64,000 bases of DNA from Christiangramia sediminis (GTDB taxonomy: Bacteria; Bacteroidota; Bacteroidia; Flavobacteriales; Flavobacteriaceae): positions 1 through 64,000 of the forward strand of contig NZ_JAJBZG010000002.1 of assembly GCF_020552705.1 (NCBI RefSeq). Direction: 5' to 3'. How positions within the stretch are numbered: position 1 is the first letter of the stretch; every line of letters begins with the position of its first letter. The notes below the pieces were generated by a model. It made no database searches. It was given only the letters and a program-made list of their open reading frames with translations, and was not told the origin of the DNA. Positions 8,257 to 17,589 of the stretch are shown one piece after another. The position numbers and the translations under genes are program-made.

Positions 8257-10170
8257 CTAGTTATTATTAATTCCTTCAATAATTTCATCAACCACCTCTG
8301 GATTAAGTAAAGTTGAAGTATCTCCAAGATCTGAAATATCATGGGAAGCGATCTTCCTCAAAATTCTTCGCATGATCTTACCGCTCCTGGTTTTTGGAAG
8401 TCCTTCTACAAACTGAATTTTATCCGGTTTCGCTATGGGCCCGATCTTATCAGCGATCTGCTGATTGATCTCTTTTCTAAGATTATCCTGATTCCTGGAT
8501 TCACCAGACTCTTTCAGAATTACAAAACCGTATAAGGCGTTGCCCTTAACTTCATGCGGAAATCCAACCACAGCAGATTCCGCCACCGCCGGATGTTCAT
8601 TGATGGCATCCTCTATTGGTGCAGTACCCAGGTTATGACCAGAAACGATTATAACATCATCTACTCTACCGGTTATTCTGTAATAACCTGTTTCGTCTCT
8701 TAAAGCTCCATCACCGGTAAAGTATTTGTCTTTATAAGCTGAAAAATAAGTGTCGCGGTAACGATCATGATTTCCGTAAATAGTTCTGGCCATAGAAGGC
8801 CACGGAAATTTTATACATAACCTCCCATCTACCTGATTTCCTGTGATCTCCTTCCCTACTTCATCCATAAGCACAGGCTGAATTCCCGGAAAGGGTAATG
8901 TGGCAAAAGTTGGTTTGGTCGGGGTTGCGAAAGGTATTGGAGAGATCATTATTCCTCCGGTTTCTGTTTGCCACCAGGTATCCACTATCGGACTCTTATT
9001 TTTACCAATATGATTATCGTACCAGTGCCAGGCCTCTTCATTAATTGGTTCTCCAACCGTTCCCAGGACTTTGAGCGAAGAGAGATCGTATTTATCTACA
9101 AAATCAAGATTCTTTTTTGCTAAAGCTCGAATAGCTGTCGGTGCCGTATAAAATTGATTTACTTTATGCTTTTCAACTATCTCCCAGAATCTACCGAAAT
9201 CAGGATAGGAAGGAACTCCTTCAAACATTAGCGTTGTTGCCCCATTTAACAGCGGACCGTAAACTATATAAGAATGTCCCGTAATCCAACCAATATCGGC
9301 AGTACACCAGTAAACATCATCATTTTGATAATTGAATATATTTTTAAAAGTATATGCGGTATAAACCATATAACCTGCGGTGGTATGCAGCATCCCTTTC
9401 GGTTTGCCAGTAGATCCTGAAGTATATAGAATGAATAAAGGATCTTCCGCATCCATAATTTCAGGTTTGCAGTTGTCTGCAGCCTTTTCCATCAAAGGTT
9501 CCAGCCATTTATCCCGGCCTTCTTTCATATTAATATCGGCTCCGGTTCTTTTTGCGACCAGTACGGTTTCTACATCTGGACAATCTTCTAAAGCTTTATC
9601 TACAATTCCTTTAAGATCAATTTTTTTATCTCCACGGAAAGAACCATCTGAGGTAATCATCATCTTACAATCTGCATCTAACGTTCTTGTTGCTAAGGCT
9701 GAAGCTGAAAAACCTGCGAATACCACAGAATGAATAGCTCCAATCCTCGCACAGGCGAGTACAGCATAAGCCAGTTCAGGGATCATGGGCAGGTAGATAC
9801 ATACCTTATCCCCTTTTTGAATACCATTATCTTTTAAAACATTGGCGAACTGATTTACTTTTTTATGAAGCTCACTATAACTTAAATGCAAAGCCTCCTC
9901 TTTTGGATCATTTGGTTCCCAGATAATAGCAGTTTTATCGCCCTGGGCAAGAAGATGGCGATCTATACAATTCTCGGTGATATTAAGTTTAGCATTCTCA
10001 AACCATTTTACTTCTGGTTTTGAAAAATCCCAACTAAGTACATTATCCCACTTTTTTCTCCAAACGAAATGTTCTTCGGCAACTTCCTGCCAGAATTTTT
10101 CAGGTTCTCTAACAGACTTTCTATATACCTGAAAATATTCTTCCAGATTCTTTATATGATAATTACTCAT
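8257..10170 (-). CDS. acs: Acetyl-CoA synthetase (AMP-forming)
   Basis: This 637-residue adenylate-forming enzyme activates acetate to acetyl-CoA through acetyl-AMP in the cytoplasm. The P-loop-like motif ILYTSGSTGKPKG, the WWQTETGGIM active-site segment that defines the acetate pocket, YFTGDGALRDETGYY, the hinge GRVDDVIIVSGH, and the C-terminal PKTRSGKIMRRIL with the catalytic, acetylatable lysine are all present. Length is normal. Upstream lies the purC terminator, so acs must have its own promoter in 10171-10328; no clear TAnnTTTG box was found there. The nearby CBS/DUF294-exonuclease pair is a known genomic companion. Confidence 0.97.
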   Translation of the reverse strand: MSNYHIKNLEEYFQVYRKSVREPEKFWQEVAEEHFVWRKKWDNVLSWDFSKPEVKWFENAKLNITENCIDRHLLAQGDKTAIIWEPNDPKEEALHLSYSELHKKVNQFANVLKDNGIQKGDKVCIYLPMIPELAYAVLACARIGAIHSVVFAGFSASALATRTLDADCKMMITSDGSFRGDKKIDLKGIVDKALEDCPDVETVLVAKRTGADINMKEGRDKWLEPLMEKAADNCKPEIMDAEDPLFILYTSGSTGKPKGMLHTTAGYMVYTAYTFKNIFNYQNDDVYWCTADIGWITGHSYIVYGPLLNGATTLMFEGVPSYPDFGRFWEIVEKHKVNQFYTAPTAIRALAKKNLDFVDKYDLSSLKVLGTVGEPINEEAWHWYDNHIGKNKSPIVDTWWQTETGGIMISPIPFATPTKPTFATLPFPGIQPVLMDEVGKEITGNQVDGRLCIKFPWPSMARTIYGNHDRYRDTYFSAYKDKYFTGDGALRDETGYYRITGRVDDVIIVSGHNLGTAPIEDAINEHPAVAESAVVGFPHEVKGNALYGFVILKESGESRNQDNLRKEINQQIADKIGPIAKPDKIQFVEGLPKTRSGKIMRRILRKIASHDISDLGDTSTLLNPEVVDEIIEGINNN

Positions 10171-10191
10171 GCTTTAGTGGGTTTAAATTAA

Positions 10192-10224
10192 AAAGACAAA
10201 ACCGGCTAAACCGGTTCTGTCTTT
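10192..10224 (-). terminator. Terminator of the phoH-purC unit
   Basis: On the minus strand AAAGACAGAACCGG pairs with CCGGTTTTGTCTTT (one mismatch) around a short TTTAG loop and is followed by TTTTTAATTT. It lies downstream of purC and upstream of acs. Confidence 0.8.
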
Positions 10225-10328
10225 AAAATTATTAAATCGAAAGGAATCAAAAAAGAGATAATGAGTTAAAAGAGATAAATTATCCTAATTTGATAAAATA
10301 GCCCTTGCTTTTCTTCCGAAAAACCAGA

Positions 10329-11282
10329 TTAACGGGACTTTAAATAAGATTCTACATTATGCCGAATTCGGGTTTCAATATTTGAAACATCAGCCTTTTC
10401 AAATTTTTCACCGGTGATATTCTCGTAAAGCTCAATATATCTTTCAGAAACAGACTTGATGTATTCGTCACTCATTTCTGGAACAGATTGTCCTTCCAAA
10501 CCTTGAAAGCCATTAGAAATTAACCATTGGCGAACAAATTCTTTGGAAAGTTGCTTCTGAGATTCTCCTTTTTCCTGACGTTCCTCATATCCTTTCTTAT
10601 AGAAATATCGCGAAGAATCAGGAGTATGGATCTCATCTATTAATACGATCTCACCATCTGCAGTTTTTCCAAATTCATATTTGGTATCTACTAATATTAA
10701 ATCTTGTTTAGCGGCGATTTCAGTTCCACGCTGAAACAACTTCCTGGTATAATCTTCAAGTTTTGTATAATCTTCTTCAGATACAATTCCTCTTTTTATG
10801 ATGTTTTCACGCGAAATATCTTCATCGTGATCCCCATGTTCTGCCTTAGTGGCCGGAGTAATAATTGGTTCCGGGAATTTATCGTTCTCCTTTAAATCTT
10901 CAGGCATTGCTACTCCGCATAGTTCCTTTTTTCCGGCCTTATATTCCCTGGCTGCATGCCCAGACATATAACCACGAATCACCATTTCAACTTTAAACGG
11001 CTCGCATTTTTTACCAATTGCTACATTGGGATCTGGGGTTGCCTCCAGCCAGTTTGGTACAATATCACTGGTCTTTTCCATCATTTTTGTGGCGATCTGG
11101 TTAAGGATCTGACCCTTATAAGGAATTCCTTTAGGCATCACCACATCAAAAGCCGAAAGCCTGTCTGATGCGATCATCACCAAAAGATCATTTTCTAAAA
11201 AATACACGTCCCTTACCTTTCCTTTATAAACCGATTGCTGTCCGGGAAAACTGAAATTTGTTGTTGTTATCGTATTACTCAT
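10329..11282 (-). CDS. purC: SAICAR synthase (phosphoribosylaminoimidazole-succinocarboxamide synthase)
   Basis: This 317-residue enzyme joins aspartate to CAIR in de novo purine synthesis. Motifs include [12 protein letters not shown] at the nucleotide-binding start, [26 protein letters not shown], the HDEDIS segment, LVDTKYEFG and [14 protein letters not shown]. It is the longer PurC type rather than the 237-residue enterobacterial form. The ATG lies 21 bp downstream of the phoH stop, so the two are probably one operon, ended by the terminator at 10192-10224. Confidence 0.96.
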   Translation of the reverse strand: MSNTITTTNFSFPGQQSVYKGKVRDVYFLENDLLVMIASDRLSAFDVVMPKGIPYKGQILNQIATKMMEKTSDIVPNWLEATPDPNVAIGKKCEPFKVEMVIRGYMSGHAAREYKAGKKELCGVAMPEDLKENDKFPEPIITPATKAEHGDHDEDISRENIIKRGIVSEEDYTKLEDYTRKLFQRGTEIAAKQDLILVDTKYEFGKTADGEIVLIDEIHTPDSSRYFYKKGYEERQEKGESQKQLSKEFVRQWLISNGFQGLEGQSVPEMSDEYIKSVSERYIELYENITGEKFEKADVSNIETRIRHNVESYLKSR

Positions 11283-11303
11283 AAAGAGCTTAAACTTTTA
11301 TAA

Positions 11304-12257
11304 TTAATCGTTGTGTTCAATTGTTTTGTAGGCGGCAATGATCTTCTTCACCAATCTATGTCGAATTACATCCTTATCGTCCAGGTAAACCATACCAACT
11401 CCCTTTACATCTTTTAATACGAGTAGCGCTTCTTTTAATCCTGAAATTGTTCTTCTGGGAAGATCAATCTGTCCCGGGTCCCCGGTGATCATAAATTTAG
11501 CACTCTTACCCATACGGGTTAGAAACATCTTCATTTGCGCATGAGTTGTGTTTTGAGCTTCGTCTAAAATCACAAAGGCATGATCCAGGGTACGTCCACG
11601 CATAAAAGCCAAAGGTGCAATCTGTATAACTCCTTTTTCAATGAAAACTTCTAATTTTTCATGCGGAATCATATCCCGCAAAGCATCATACAAAGGTTGC
11701 ATATAGGGATCCAGTTTTTCCTTAAGATCTCCCGGAAGAAATCCAAGATTCTCCCCTGCTTCTACTGCCGGCCTGGTAAGAATAATTCTTTTAACCTGCT
11801 TTTCTTTTAAAGCTTTTACCGCAAGAGCCACTCCAGTATAGGTTTTACCAGTTCCCGCAGGCCCTATAGCAAATACCAGATCGTTCTTTTTGGAAAGTTC
11901 TACCAGTTTACGCTGGTTGGCGGTCTGGGCTTTGATCACTTTTCCACTTATACCATGCACTATGGTTTCACCGCTCTCTTTTGAACTTTCATAATCTTCT
12001 TCACTATCACTGGTCAAAACCCTTTCAATAGTGTTTTCGTCAAGTTTATTATATTTTCCAAAATGATCCATCAACATCGAAAATCGCTTATCGAATTCTT
12101 CCAGCATTTCTTCATCCCCAAAGACACGTATTTTACTACCCCTGGCGACGATCTTTAATTTTGGAAAATATTTTTTTAAAAGTTCAATGTGTTCATTCTG
12201 CTGCCCGAAAAATTCTCTAGGGCTAATTTCTGAGAGTTCAATAAGAAGTTCGTTCAA
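11304..12257 (-). CDS. phoH: PhoH family ATPase
   Basis: This 317-residue protein has an N-terminal region (about 1-110) typical of PhoH/YbeZ proteins, followed by the PhoH ATPase domain. The ATPase has Walker A (AIGPAGTGKTYTG), RPAVEAGENLGFLPG, Walker B (FVILDEAQNTT) and FMITGDPGQIDLP. The family is implicated in RNA metabolism together with YbeY, but no ybeY is adjacent. It is the first gene of a probable phoH-purC unit. A TAAGTTTG promoter box lies about 160 bp upstream on the same strand. Confidence 0.93.
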   Translation of the reverse strand: MNELLIELSEISPREFFGQQNEHIELLKKYFPKLKIVARGSKIRVFGDEEMLEEFDKRFSMLMDHFGKYNKLDENTIERVLTSDSEEDYESSKESGETIVHGISGKVIKAQTANQRKLVELSKKNDLVFAIGPAGTGKTYTGVALAVKALKEKQVKRIILTRPAVEAGENLGFLPGDLKEKLDPYMQPLYDALRDMIPHEKLEVFIEKGVIQIAPLAFMRGRTLDHAFVILDEAQNTTHAQMKMFLTRMGKSAKFMITGDPGQIDLPRRTISGLKEALLVLKDVKGVGMVYLDDKDVIRHRLVKKIIAAYKTIEHND

Positions 12258-12414
12258 AAGCTGTGGTTTTTAAGATGAAGCATTGTAGATTTTTCAGGTC
12301 ATTTTTATTTGTCCTTCGCATTTCAATATCCTAATTTTGAAATCGAATTAATGGTATTTTTTAGCTTTTAGCCTAAGCGAATACCTAAAAATAAAATTAT
12401 ATTCGCCTTCTATA

Positions 12415-12422
12415 CAAACTTA
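12415..12422 (-). promoter_or_regulatory. Possible -7 box for phoH
   Basis: TAAGTTTG on the minus strand fits TAnnTTTG. No good -33 TTTG is at the right distance, and the leader would be about 150 bases, so this is tentative. Confidence 0.35.
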
Positions 12423-12466
12423 AGGAAAATTACCTGTCTCAGATTAAAAATTATTAACAATCGCCT

Positions 12467-13300
12467 ATGGCAATCATTACTTTAACGACCGATTTCGGAG
12501 AGAAAGATTATTTCGCTGGTGCGGTTAAAGGAGCTATCTATAGCGAATTAAGTGATGTAAGAATTGTTGATATTTCACATTCTGTTTCTCCATTCCATAT
12601 AAGTGAGGCTGCTTATATTATTAAGAATGCCTATAAAAGTTTTCCGAAGGGAAGTATTCATATTATTGGGATTGATTCTGAATTAACCCCGGAAAATAAA
12701 CATCTGGCAGTAAAACTGGATGAACATTACTTTATATGTGCCAATAATGGTATCCTCTCTCTATTGGCTTCAGAAATTAGACCAGAAAAGATCGTAGAGA
12801 TCAATATTCATGATAAAATCCAAACTAACTTCCCGGTTCTGGATGTCTTTGTAAAAGTTGCCTGCCATATTTCACGTGGAGGAACCCTGGAAGTCATAGG
12901 TAAAAGCGTTAGCGAAATAAAACATTTAAAGCAGTTTGAACCGCTAATAAATTCTGAAAAAGACCAGATCCTGGGGCATGTGATCTATGTTGATAATTAC
13001 GGAAATGTGATCACCAATATCACCCGAAAATTATTTGAAACCGTGGGCAAGGGTAGGGATTTTAAGATAAGTGCCCGAAATGTGAATTTTAATGTGATCT
13101 ACGAAACCTATAGCCACGCCATTAATTTTGATGTGGAAAAAGAAAAGCGAAAAGAAGAAGATGGCAAGAAACTGGCGGTATTTAATTCAGCCGGTTATAT
13201 AGAACTGGCCATGTATAAAAGTAATCCAAGTACAGTGGGAAGTGCGGCAAGTTTGTTCGGACTCGAATACCTGGATACCATAACAATAAATTTTGAATAA
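12467..13300 (+). CDS. SAM hydroxide adenosyltransferase (DUF62 family)
   Basis: This 277-residue protein belongs to the family that hydrolyses S-adenosylmethionine to adenosine and methionine and is related to fluorinase and chlorinase. Visible motifs are LTTDFGEKDYFAGAVKG at the N-terminus, VDISHSVSPFHISEAA, HIIGIDSE, ANNGILSLL and YVDNYGNVITNI. The family distinguishes the hydroxide enzymes from halogenases by a catalytic Asp-Arg-His set. I see no halogenase-type extra loop, so halogenation is unlikely. Its stop is immediately followed by the ATG of the ABM gene, in the same transcription unit. Confidence 0.9.
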   Translation: MAIITLTTDFGEKDYFAGAVKGAIYSELSDVRIVDISHSVSPFHISEAAYIIKNAYKSFPKGSIHIIGIDSELTPENKHLAVKLDEHYFICANNGILSLLASEIRPEKIVEINIHDKIQTNFPVLDVFVKVACHISRGGTLEVIGKSVSEIKHLKQFEPLINSEKDQILGHVIYVDNYGNVITNITRKLFETVGKGRDFKISARNVNFNVIYETYSHAINFDVEKEKRKEEDGKKLAVFNSAGYIELAMYKSNPSTVGSAASLFGLEYLDTITINFE

Positions 13301-13597
13301 ATGTTTGTACGTATAGTGAAAATGGGATTTCAGCCCGAAAAGATCGATGAGTTCCTGGCAAATTTTGAAGAAAATAAAACTAAGATCAGAGGTTTTGAAG
13401 GTTGCCAGTTTTTAGAACTCTATAGAGGTAAAGACAATACAAACCAATTTTTCACGTATTCTTACTGGAAAGATGAAGAAGCCCTGGAAAACTACAGACA
13501 TTCTGAACTTTTTAAAAGCGTCTGGGCCAATACGAAAGTCCTGTTCAATGAAAAACCGGAAGCCTGGAGTGTGGATAAGTTAGTAAGTCTTGAGTAG
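13301..13597 (+). CDS. Antibiotic biosynthesis monooxygenase (ABM) domain protein
   Basis: This 98-residue single-domain ABM protein has a ferredoxin-like dimeric alpha/beta fold. It shows the usual order: MFVRIVKMGFQPEKIDEF, GCQFLELYRG, the FFTYSYWKDEEALENYRHS strand-helix, and a final helix with FNEKPEAWSVDKL. These proteins act as quinol monooxygenases, haem-degrading enzymes or small-molecule binders; the substrate is not predictable. It abuts the SAM hydroxide adenosyltransferase gene with no gap and precedes gldF by 141 bp. Confidence 0.85.
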   Translation: MFVRIVKMGFQPEKIDEFLANFEENKTKIRGFEGCQFLELYRGKDNTNQFFTYSYWKDEEALENYRHSELFKSVWANTKVLFNEKPEAWSVDKLVSLE

Positions 13598-13610
13598 TGA
13601 GTAATGAGAA

Positions 13611-13698
13611 TTGTCACAATGAGCACAGTCGAAATGTGAAAGTTTTAATAGGAAATAATTATAATTGAAAAGAGATTTCTCCCTGCGGAAATGACAAA
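13611..13698. repeat. Flavobacterial dispersed inverted-repeat element
   Basis: The outer ends TTGTCA and TGACAA are inverted. Inside lie GAGCACAGTCGAAATG and GAGATTTCTCCCTGCGG, which resemble the dispersed 'gagcgcagtcgaa ... gagatttctc' repeats I know from flavobacterial intergenic regions. It sits in the gap between the ABM gene and gldF. Copy number cannot be tested within this window. Confidence 0.5.
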
Positions 13699-13738
13699 AA
13701 ACAGAAAACACATAACTGATAATTGATAACTGAAAAGT

Positions 13739-14476
13739 ATGCTGGCGATACTAAATAAAGAAATACAATCCTTTTTCTCTTCCCTAACGGGATACCTGGT
13801 GATTGGTCTTTTCCTTATAGCCTGCGGCTTCTTTCTTTTTGTTTTCACAGGAGGTTATAATATTCTGGATAGTGGTTTTGCCGATCTTAAACCTTTCTTC
13901 AATCTCGCTCCGTGGATCTTTTTATTTCTGATCCCGGCAATTAGCATGAAAAGTTTTGCTGATGAAAATCGAATGGGAACTATGGAGCTCCTGCTCACAA
14001 AACCCATCGGGCTATGGAAGCTGATCACCGGAAAATATTTAGGTGTTTTAATTTTAGTTATCCTGGCAATTATTCCAACCTTGCTATATGTTTTAACCAT
14101 TAGTCAGTTGGGTAGACCAGTAGGAAATTTTGATGTTGGCGCCACCCTGGGCTCTTATATAGGACTTCTATTTTTAGGTGGTTGTTATGCCGCGATTGGC
14201 ATTTTCGCTTCCAGTATTTCATCTAATCAGATAGTATCTTTTTTACTGGGAGTTTTCCTATGTTTCGTTTGTTACTATGCTTTTGAAGGCTTAAGCCAGA
14301 CAAACATCTTTGGAAACTCCAGTTATATTCTTGAATCCTTCGGGATTAGCTTTCATTATAAAAGTATAAGCCGTGGTGTGGTAGATACCCGCGACCTTAT
14401 CTATTTTCTAAGTTTAATATTTCTGTTTTTAAAACTGACTCAGATCAGACTTTCAGGAACAAAGAACCGGAGATAA
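13739..14476 (+). CDS. gldF: Gliding motility ABC transporter permease GldF
   Basis: This is a 245-residue integral membrane protein with about six transmembrane segments and the ABC-2 permease core MGTMELLLTKPIGLWKLITG. GldF forms an ABC transporter with GldA and GldG that is needed for, or supports, gliding in some Bacteroidetes. gldA is not in this window, which is common. The stop codon overlaps the gldG ATG (TAATG), so translation is coupled. A flavobacterial repeat lies directly upstream. Confidence 0.95.
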   Translation: MLAILNKEIQSFFSSLTGYLVIGLFLIACGFFLFVFTGGYNILDSGFADLKPFFNLAPWIFLFLIPAISMKSFADENRMGTMELLLTKPIGLWKLITGKYLGVLILVILAIIPTLLYVLTISQLGRPVGNFDVGATLGSYIGLLFLGGCYAAIGIFASSISSNQIVSFLLGVFLCFVCYYAFEGLSQTNIFGNSSYILESFGISFHYKSISRGVVDTRDLIYFLSLIFLFLKLTQIRLSGTKNRR

Positions 14477-16146
14477 TGAAGAAACCAACTAAGATAAAAT
14501 CCCTACTTATTTTACTGGTTATTCTTGTAGCCGCGAATTTTATGGCTTCAGAATTTTACCTGAGGTATGACCTTACCCAGGATCAGCGATACAGTCTCTC
14601 CCAGGCTGCCAAGGAAATTGTTACCGATGTTGAGCAACCGATTATTATTGATGTTTTTCTTGAAGGCAGTTTTCCCTCTAAATTCAGAAGATTACAGAAT
14701 GAAACCAGGCAAATGCTGGAAGAATTTTCGGCTTATAACCGAAATATAAAATTCAATTTTGTTGATCCTTTAGCAGAAGGTGGGGATGCCAATGCCATTG
14801 CCGAGGAATTCTATAAAATGGGAATGACTCCGGCAAGATTGAATGTTCAGGAAAATGGGAAGAACAGCGAAAGTATCATTTTTCCCTGGGCGATTGCCAA
14901 TTACGGTGATAAAACGGTGAAAATTCCTTTACTGAAAAACCAGATCGGTGCTACCGATGAAGAACGGGTAAATGCTTCGGTACAACAACTGGAATATTCT
15001 TTGGCCGACGGTTTGAGCAAGCTTATCTATCCGCGAAAAAAGAAGATTGCAGTAATGCGCGGTAACGGCGAACTTCCCGATGGCAAAATTGCAGATTTTA
15101 TTAAAACTATTCAGGAGTACTATTTTATGGCTCCTTTTACCCTGGATTCCGCAGCCATTAATCCACAAAAAACACTGGCAGATCTAAAGGAATATGATCT
15201 TATTTTAGAACCAAAACCAACCCAGGCTTATTCTGAAAATGAAAAATACATTCTGGATCAATATTTAATGCAGGGTGGAAAAATATTATGGATGGCTGAA
15301 GTTACCAATATGGAAAATGACAGCCTTTTCAACGAACGCGGAACTGCTATCGCCCTGCCCAGAAACCTCAATCTTGGTGATTACTTTTTCTCTTATGGGC
15401 TTCGTATTAATCCGGAAATTGTAAATGACCTCTACTCTGCTCCTATTATTCTGGCCAGCGGAGAAGGAGAAAATACAAGGTTTAATCCTTATCCATGGTT
15501 CTATAGCCCGTTAACGAGTTCTCCAAATGAACACCCGATCATCAACAATATTGAGGCGGTAAAATTTGAATATGCGAACCCTATAGATACCCTGGCAAAT
15601 GATATTCAAAAGACTATTCTTTTAAGCAGTTCTCCTAAAACTAAACTTGAAGGAGTTCCGGCACAGATAAGCCTTAATATGGTAGGAGAAAAACCGGATA
15701 TCAGCACCTATAATGCCGGGGAGCAATCATTGGCGGTACTTTTGGAGGGTAAGTTTAAATCTGTATATAAGAACAGAGTAAAGCCTTTTGAAATCTCAGA
15801 CCATGTAAACAAGGGAGAGGATTCAAAAATGCTGGTGATCTCTGATGGAGATGTTATAAAAAACGATATTCAGGGAGGAAAGGCTATGGAACTGGGTTTT
15901 CAGCGTTATACAGGTAACACCTACGGAAATAAAGAATTTCTTCTCAATGCCGTGAATTATCTTCTGGATGATACCGGCCTTATAGATATACGTTCCAAAG
16001 AGATCAATCTGGCCTTCCTGGATAAGGAGAAAACTGCGGAACAAAGGGCTCAATGGCAATTGATCAATCTTGCCGGCCCGATCATTCTATTACTGATTTT
16101 CGGAATTACTTTCAGATTCTACAGAAAGCAGAAATATGTAAAGTAA
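14476..16146 (+). CDS. gldG: Gliding motility ABC transporter substrate-binding component GldG
   Basis: This 556-residue protein is anchored by an N-terminal transmembrane segment (about 8-26) and a C-terminal one (about 530-548). The extracytoplasmic part is a GldG/DUF4350-like domain with motifs such as YDLTQDQRYSLS and FVDPLAEGG, and a late LVISDGDVIKND stretch. It is translationally coupled to gldF. Together with GldA they form the Gld ABC transporter. Length and order match flavobacterial GldG. Confidence 0.95.
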   Translation: MKKPTKIKSLLILLVILVAANFMASEFYLRYDLTQDQRYSLSQAAKEIVTDVEQPIIIDVFLEGSFPSKFRRLQNETRQMLEEFSAYNRNIKFNFVDPLAEGGDANAIAEEFYKMGMTPARLNVQENGKNSESIIFPWAIANYGDKTVKIPLLKNQIGATDEERVNASVQQLEYSLADGLSKLIYPRKKKIAVMRGNGELPDGKIADFIKTIQEYYFMAPFTLDSAAINPQKTLADLKEYDLILEPKPTQAYSENEKYILDQYLMQGGKILWMAEVTNMENDSLFNERGTAIALPRNLNLGDYFFSYGLRINPEIVNDLYSAPIILASGEGENTRFNPYPWFYSPLTSSPNEHPIINNIEAVKFEYANPIDTLANDIQKTILLSSSPKTKLEGVPAQISLNMVGEKPDISTYNAGEQSLAVLLEGKFKSVYKNRVKPFEISDHVNKGEDSKMLVISDGDVIKNDIQGGKAMELGFQRYTGNTYGNKEFLLNAVNYLLDDTGLIDIRSKEINLAFLDKEKTAEQRAQWQLINLAGPIILLLIFGITFRFYRKQKYVK

Positions 16147-16309
16147 AGCCTTCGTAGAAACTACAGAAGCTTTGCACTGGCACATATTAACAATTACAAA
16201 TCAGTTTGATTTTACAAACACTTATTTTACAGAGTTTTGCGTCATTTTAACAATCAAAGTCTGTTAATAAAAACTCGGTGAACACCCCCTGATTTTTGAC
16301 TTATTAAAA

Positions 16310-16317
16310 TATATTTG
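16310..16317 (+). promoter_or_regulatory. Promoter -7 box of dnaN
   Basis: TATATTTG lies 30 bp before the dnaN ATG. A TTTTTG run sits upstream but nearer than the usual spacing, so only the -7 element is a good match. Confidence 0.5.
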
Positions 16318-16347
16318 TAATTGATTCAAATTAATCAATAAAAGCCG

Positions 16348-17466
16348 ATGAAATTTATTGTATCCAGCAATTACCTGCTGAAACAGCTACAAATACTTGG
16401 AGGGGTAATTAACAATAGTAACACATTACCAATATTAGACAATTTCCTTTTCGATCTTAATAACGACGAACTAACGGTTTCAGCATCAGACCTTGAAACC
16501 ACTATGTCTGCTAAACTTAAGGTAGAGTCAGATTCTGAAGGGAAAATTGCAGTTCCTGCAAAATTACTTTTAGATACGTTAAAGACTTTTCCGGAGCAGC
16601 CCCTAACCTTTGTAGTTGAAGATAACAATACCATAGAATTAAGTTCAAACCACGGTAAATATGCCCTGGCGTATGCTGATGGTGAAGAATTCCCAAATCC
16701 GGTTGAGCTTGAAGATCCTAGCAGTACTGTGGTTGAGGCAGATATTCTTGCTTCTGCTATTTCAAAGACGATTTTCGCTTCAGGAAATGACGATCTTAGA
16801 CCGGTAATGAGCGGTGTTTTCTTTCAATTCAAAGAAGAAGGTTTAACCTTCGTTGCTACAGACGCGCATAAGCTAGTAAAATATTCCAGAGATGATATTA
16901 AGGCAAACCAGGCAGCTGAATTTATCATGCCTAAAAAACCTTTAAACCTTTTGAAAGGAATCCTTGCCGGAAGTGAATCTGAAGTGTTGATAGAATACAA
17001 CGACTCTAACGCTAAGTTTACTTTTGACGAAACTCAGTTGATCTGTAGATTGATCGACGGGAAATACCCGAATTACGAGGCGGTAATCCCTAAGGAAAAT
17101 CCAAATAAACTTACGATTGAAAGAAACCAGTTCTTAAGTTCTGTAAGAAGGGTTTCTATTTTCTCAAATAAAACCACGCACCAGGTAAGGTTGAAGATCG
17201 CTGGAGCCGAGCTTAATATTTCTGCAGAAGATGTAGATTATAGCAATAAGGCCGAAGAGCGTTTAACCTGTTCTTACCAGGGAGACGATATGCAAATTGG
17301 TTTCAACTCAAGATTTCTTATTGAAATGTTAGGTAATCTTACCGCAGACGAAGTAATGCTGGAAATGAGCTTACCAAATAGAGCGGGTATCCTTACTCCG
17401 GTTGACGGACTGGATCCTGGAGAGAAGATCACCATGCTGGTAATGCCGGTAATGCTTAACAATTAA
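16348..17466 (+). CDS. dnaN: DNA polymerase III sliding clamp, beta subunit
   Basis: This 372-residue protein is the ring-shaped processivity factor that tethers DNA polymerase to DNA. It has three clamp domains of about 120 residues each. It begins with MKFIVSSNYLLKQLQILGG and contains LPILDNFLFDL, RPVMSGVFFQF, ATDAHKLVKYS and a C-terminal LVMPVMLNN, which matches the MPMR-type end of bacterial clamps. It is not next to dnaA as in many bacteria; in flavobacteria it often follows gldFG, as here. A promoter box lies 30 bp upstream and a strong terminator follows. Confidence 0.97.
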   Translation: MKFIVSSNYLLKQLQILGGVINNSNTLPILDNFLFDLNNDELTVSASDLETTMSAKLKVESDSEGKIAVPAKLLLDTLKTFPEQPLTFVVEDNNTIELSSNHGKYALAYADGEEFPNPVELEDPSSTVVEADILASAISKTIFASGNDDLRPVMSGVFFQFKEEGLTFVATDAHKLVKYSRDDIKANQAAEFIMPKKPLNLLKGILAGSESEVLIEYNDSNAKFTFDETQLICRLIDGKYPNYEAVIPKENPNKLTIERNQFLSSVRRVSIFSNKTTHQVRLKIAGAELNISAEDVDYSNKAEERLTCSYQGDDMQIGFNSRFLIEMLGNLTADEVMLEMSLPNRAGILTPVDGLDPGEKITMLVMPVMLNN

Positions 17467-17524
17467 GCCCTCCCCGGCCCTCCCATAAGGAGGGAGCAAA
17501 AAGAAAATTGGGCATCCAATATAA

Positions 17525-17562
17525 AAAAAGCCCGTTCATTTATTTGAACGGGCTTTTTCGTA
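17525..17562 (+). terminator. Rho-independent terminator of dnaN
   Basis: A perfect 14-bp stem (AAAAAGCCCGTTCA / TGAACGGGCTTTTT) closes a 6-base loop. The A-run and T-run flank it, so it probably also terminates the convergent DUF4870 gene. A weaker CCCTCC/GGAGGG hairpin precedes it at 17478-17494. Confidence 0.9.
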
Positions 17563-17589
17563 TTAACTGAAAAAAACTAATTACTAAAA

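Noticed and set aside
12467-13300. A fluorinase or chlorinase
   Set aside because: The family overlaps with halogenases, but no halogenase-type insertion is visible and the gene sits among housekeeping genes, which favours the SAM hydroxide adenosyltransferase.
17478-17494. CCCTCC/GGAGGG hairpin after dnaN as the terminator
   Set aside because: It lacks a T-run; the perfect 14-bp stem at 17525-17558 is a far better terminator.
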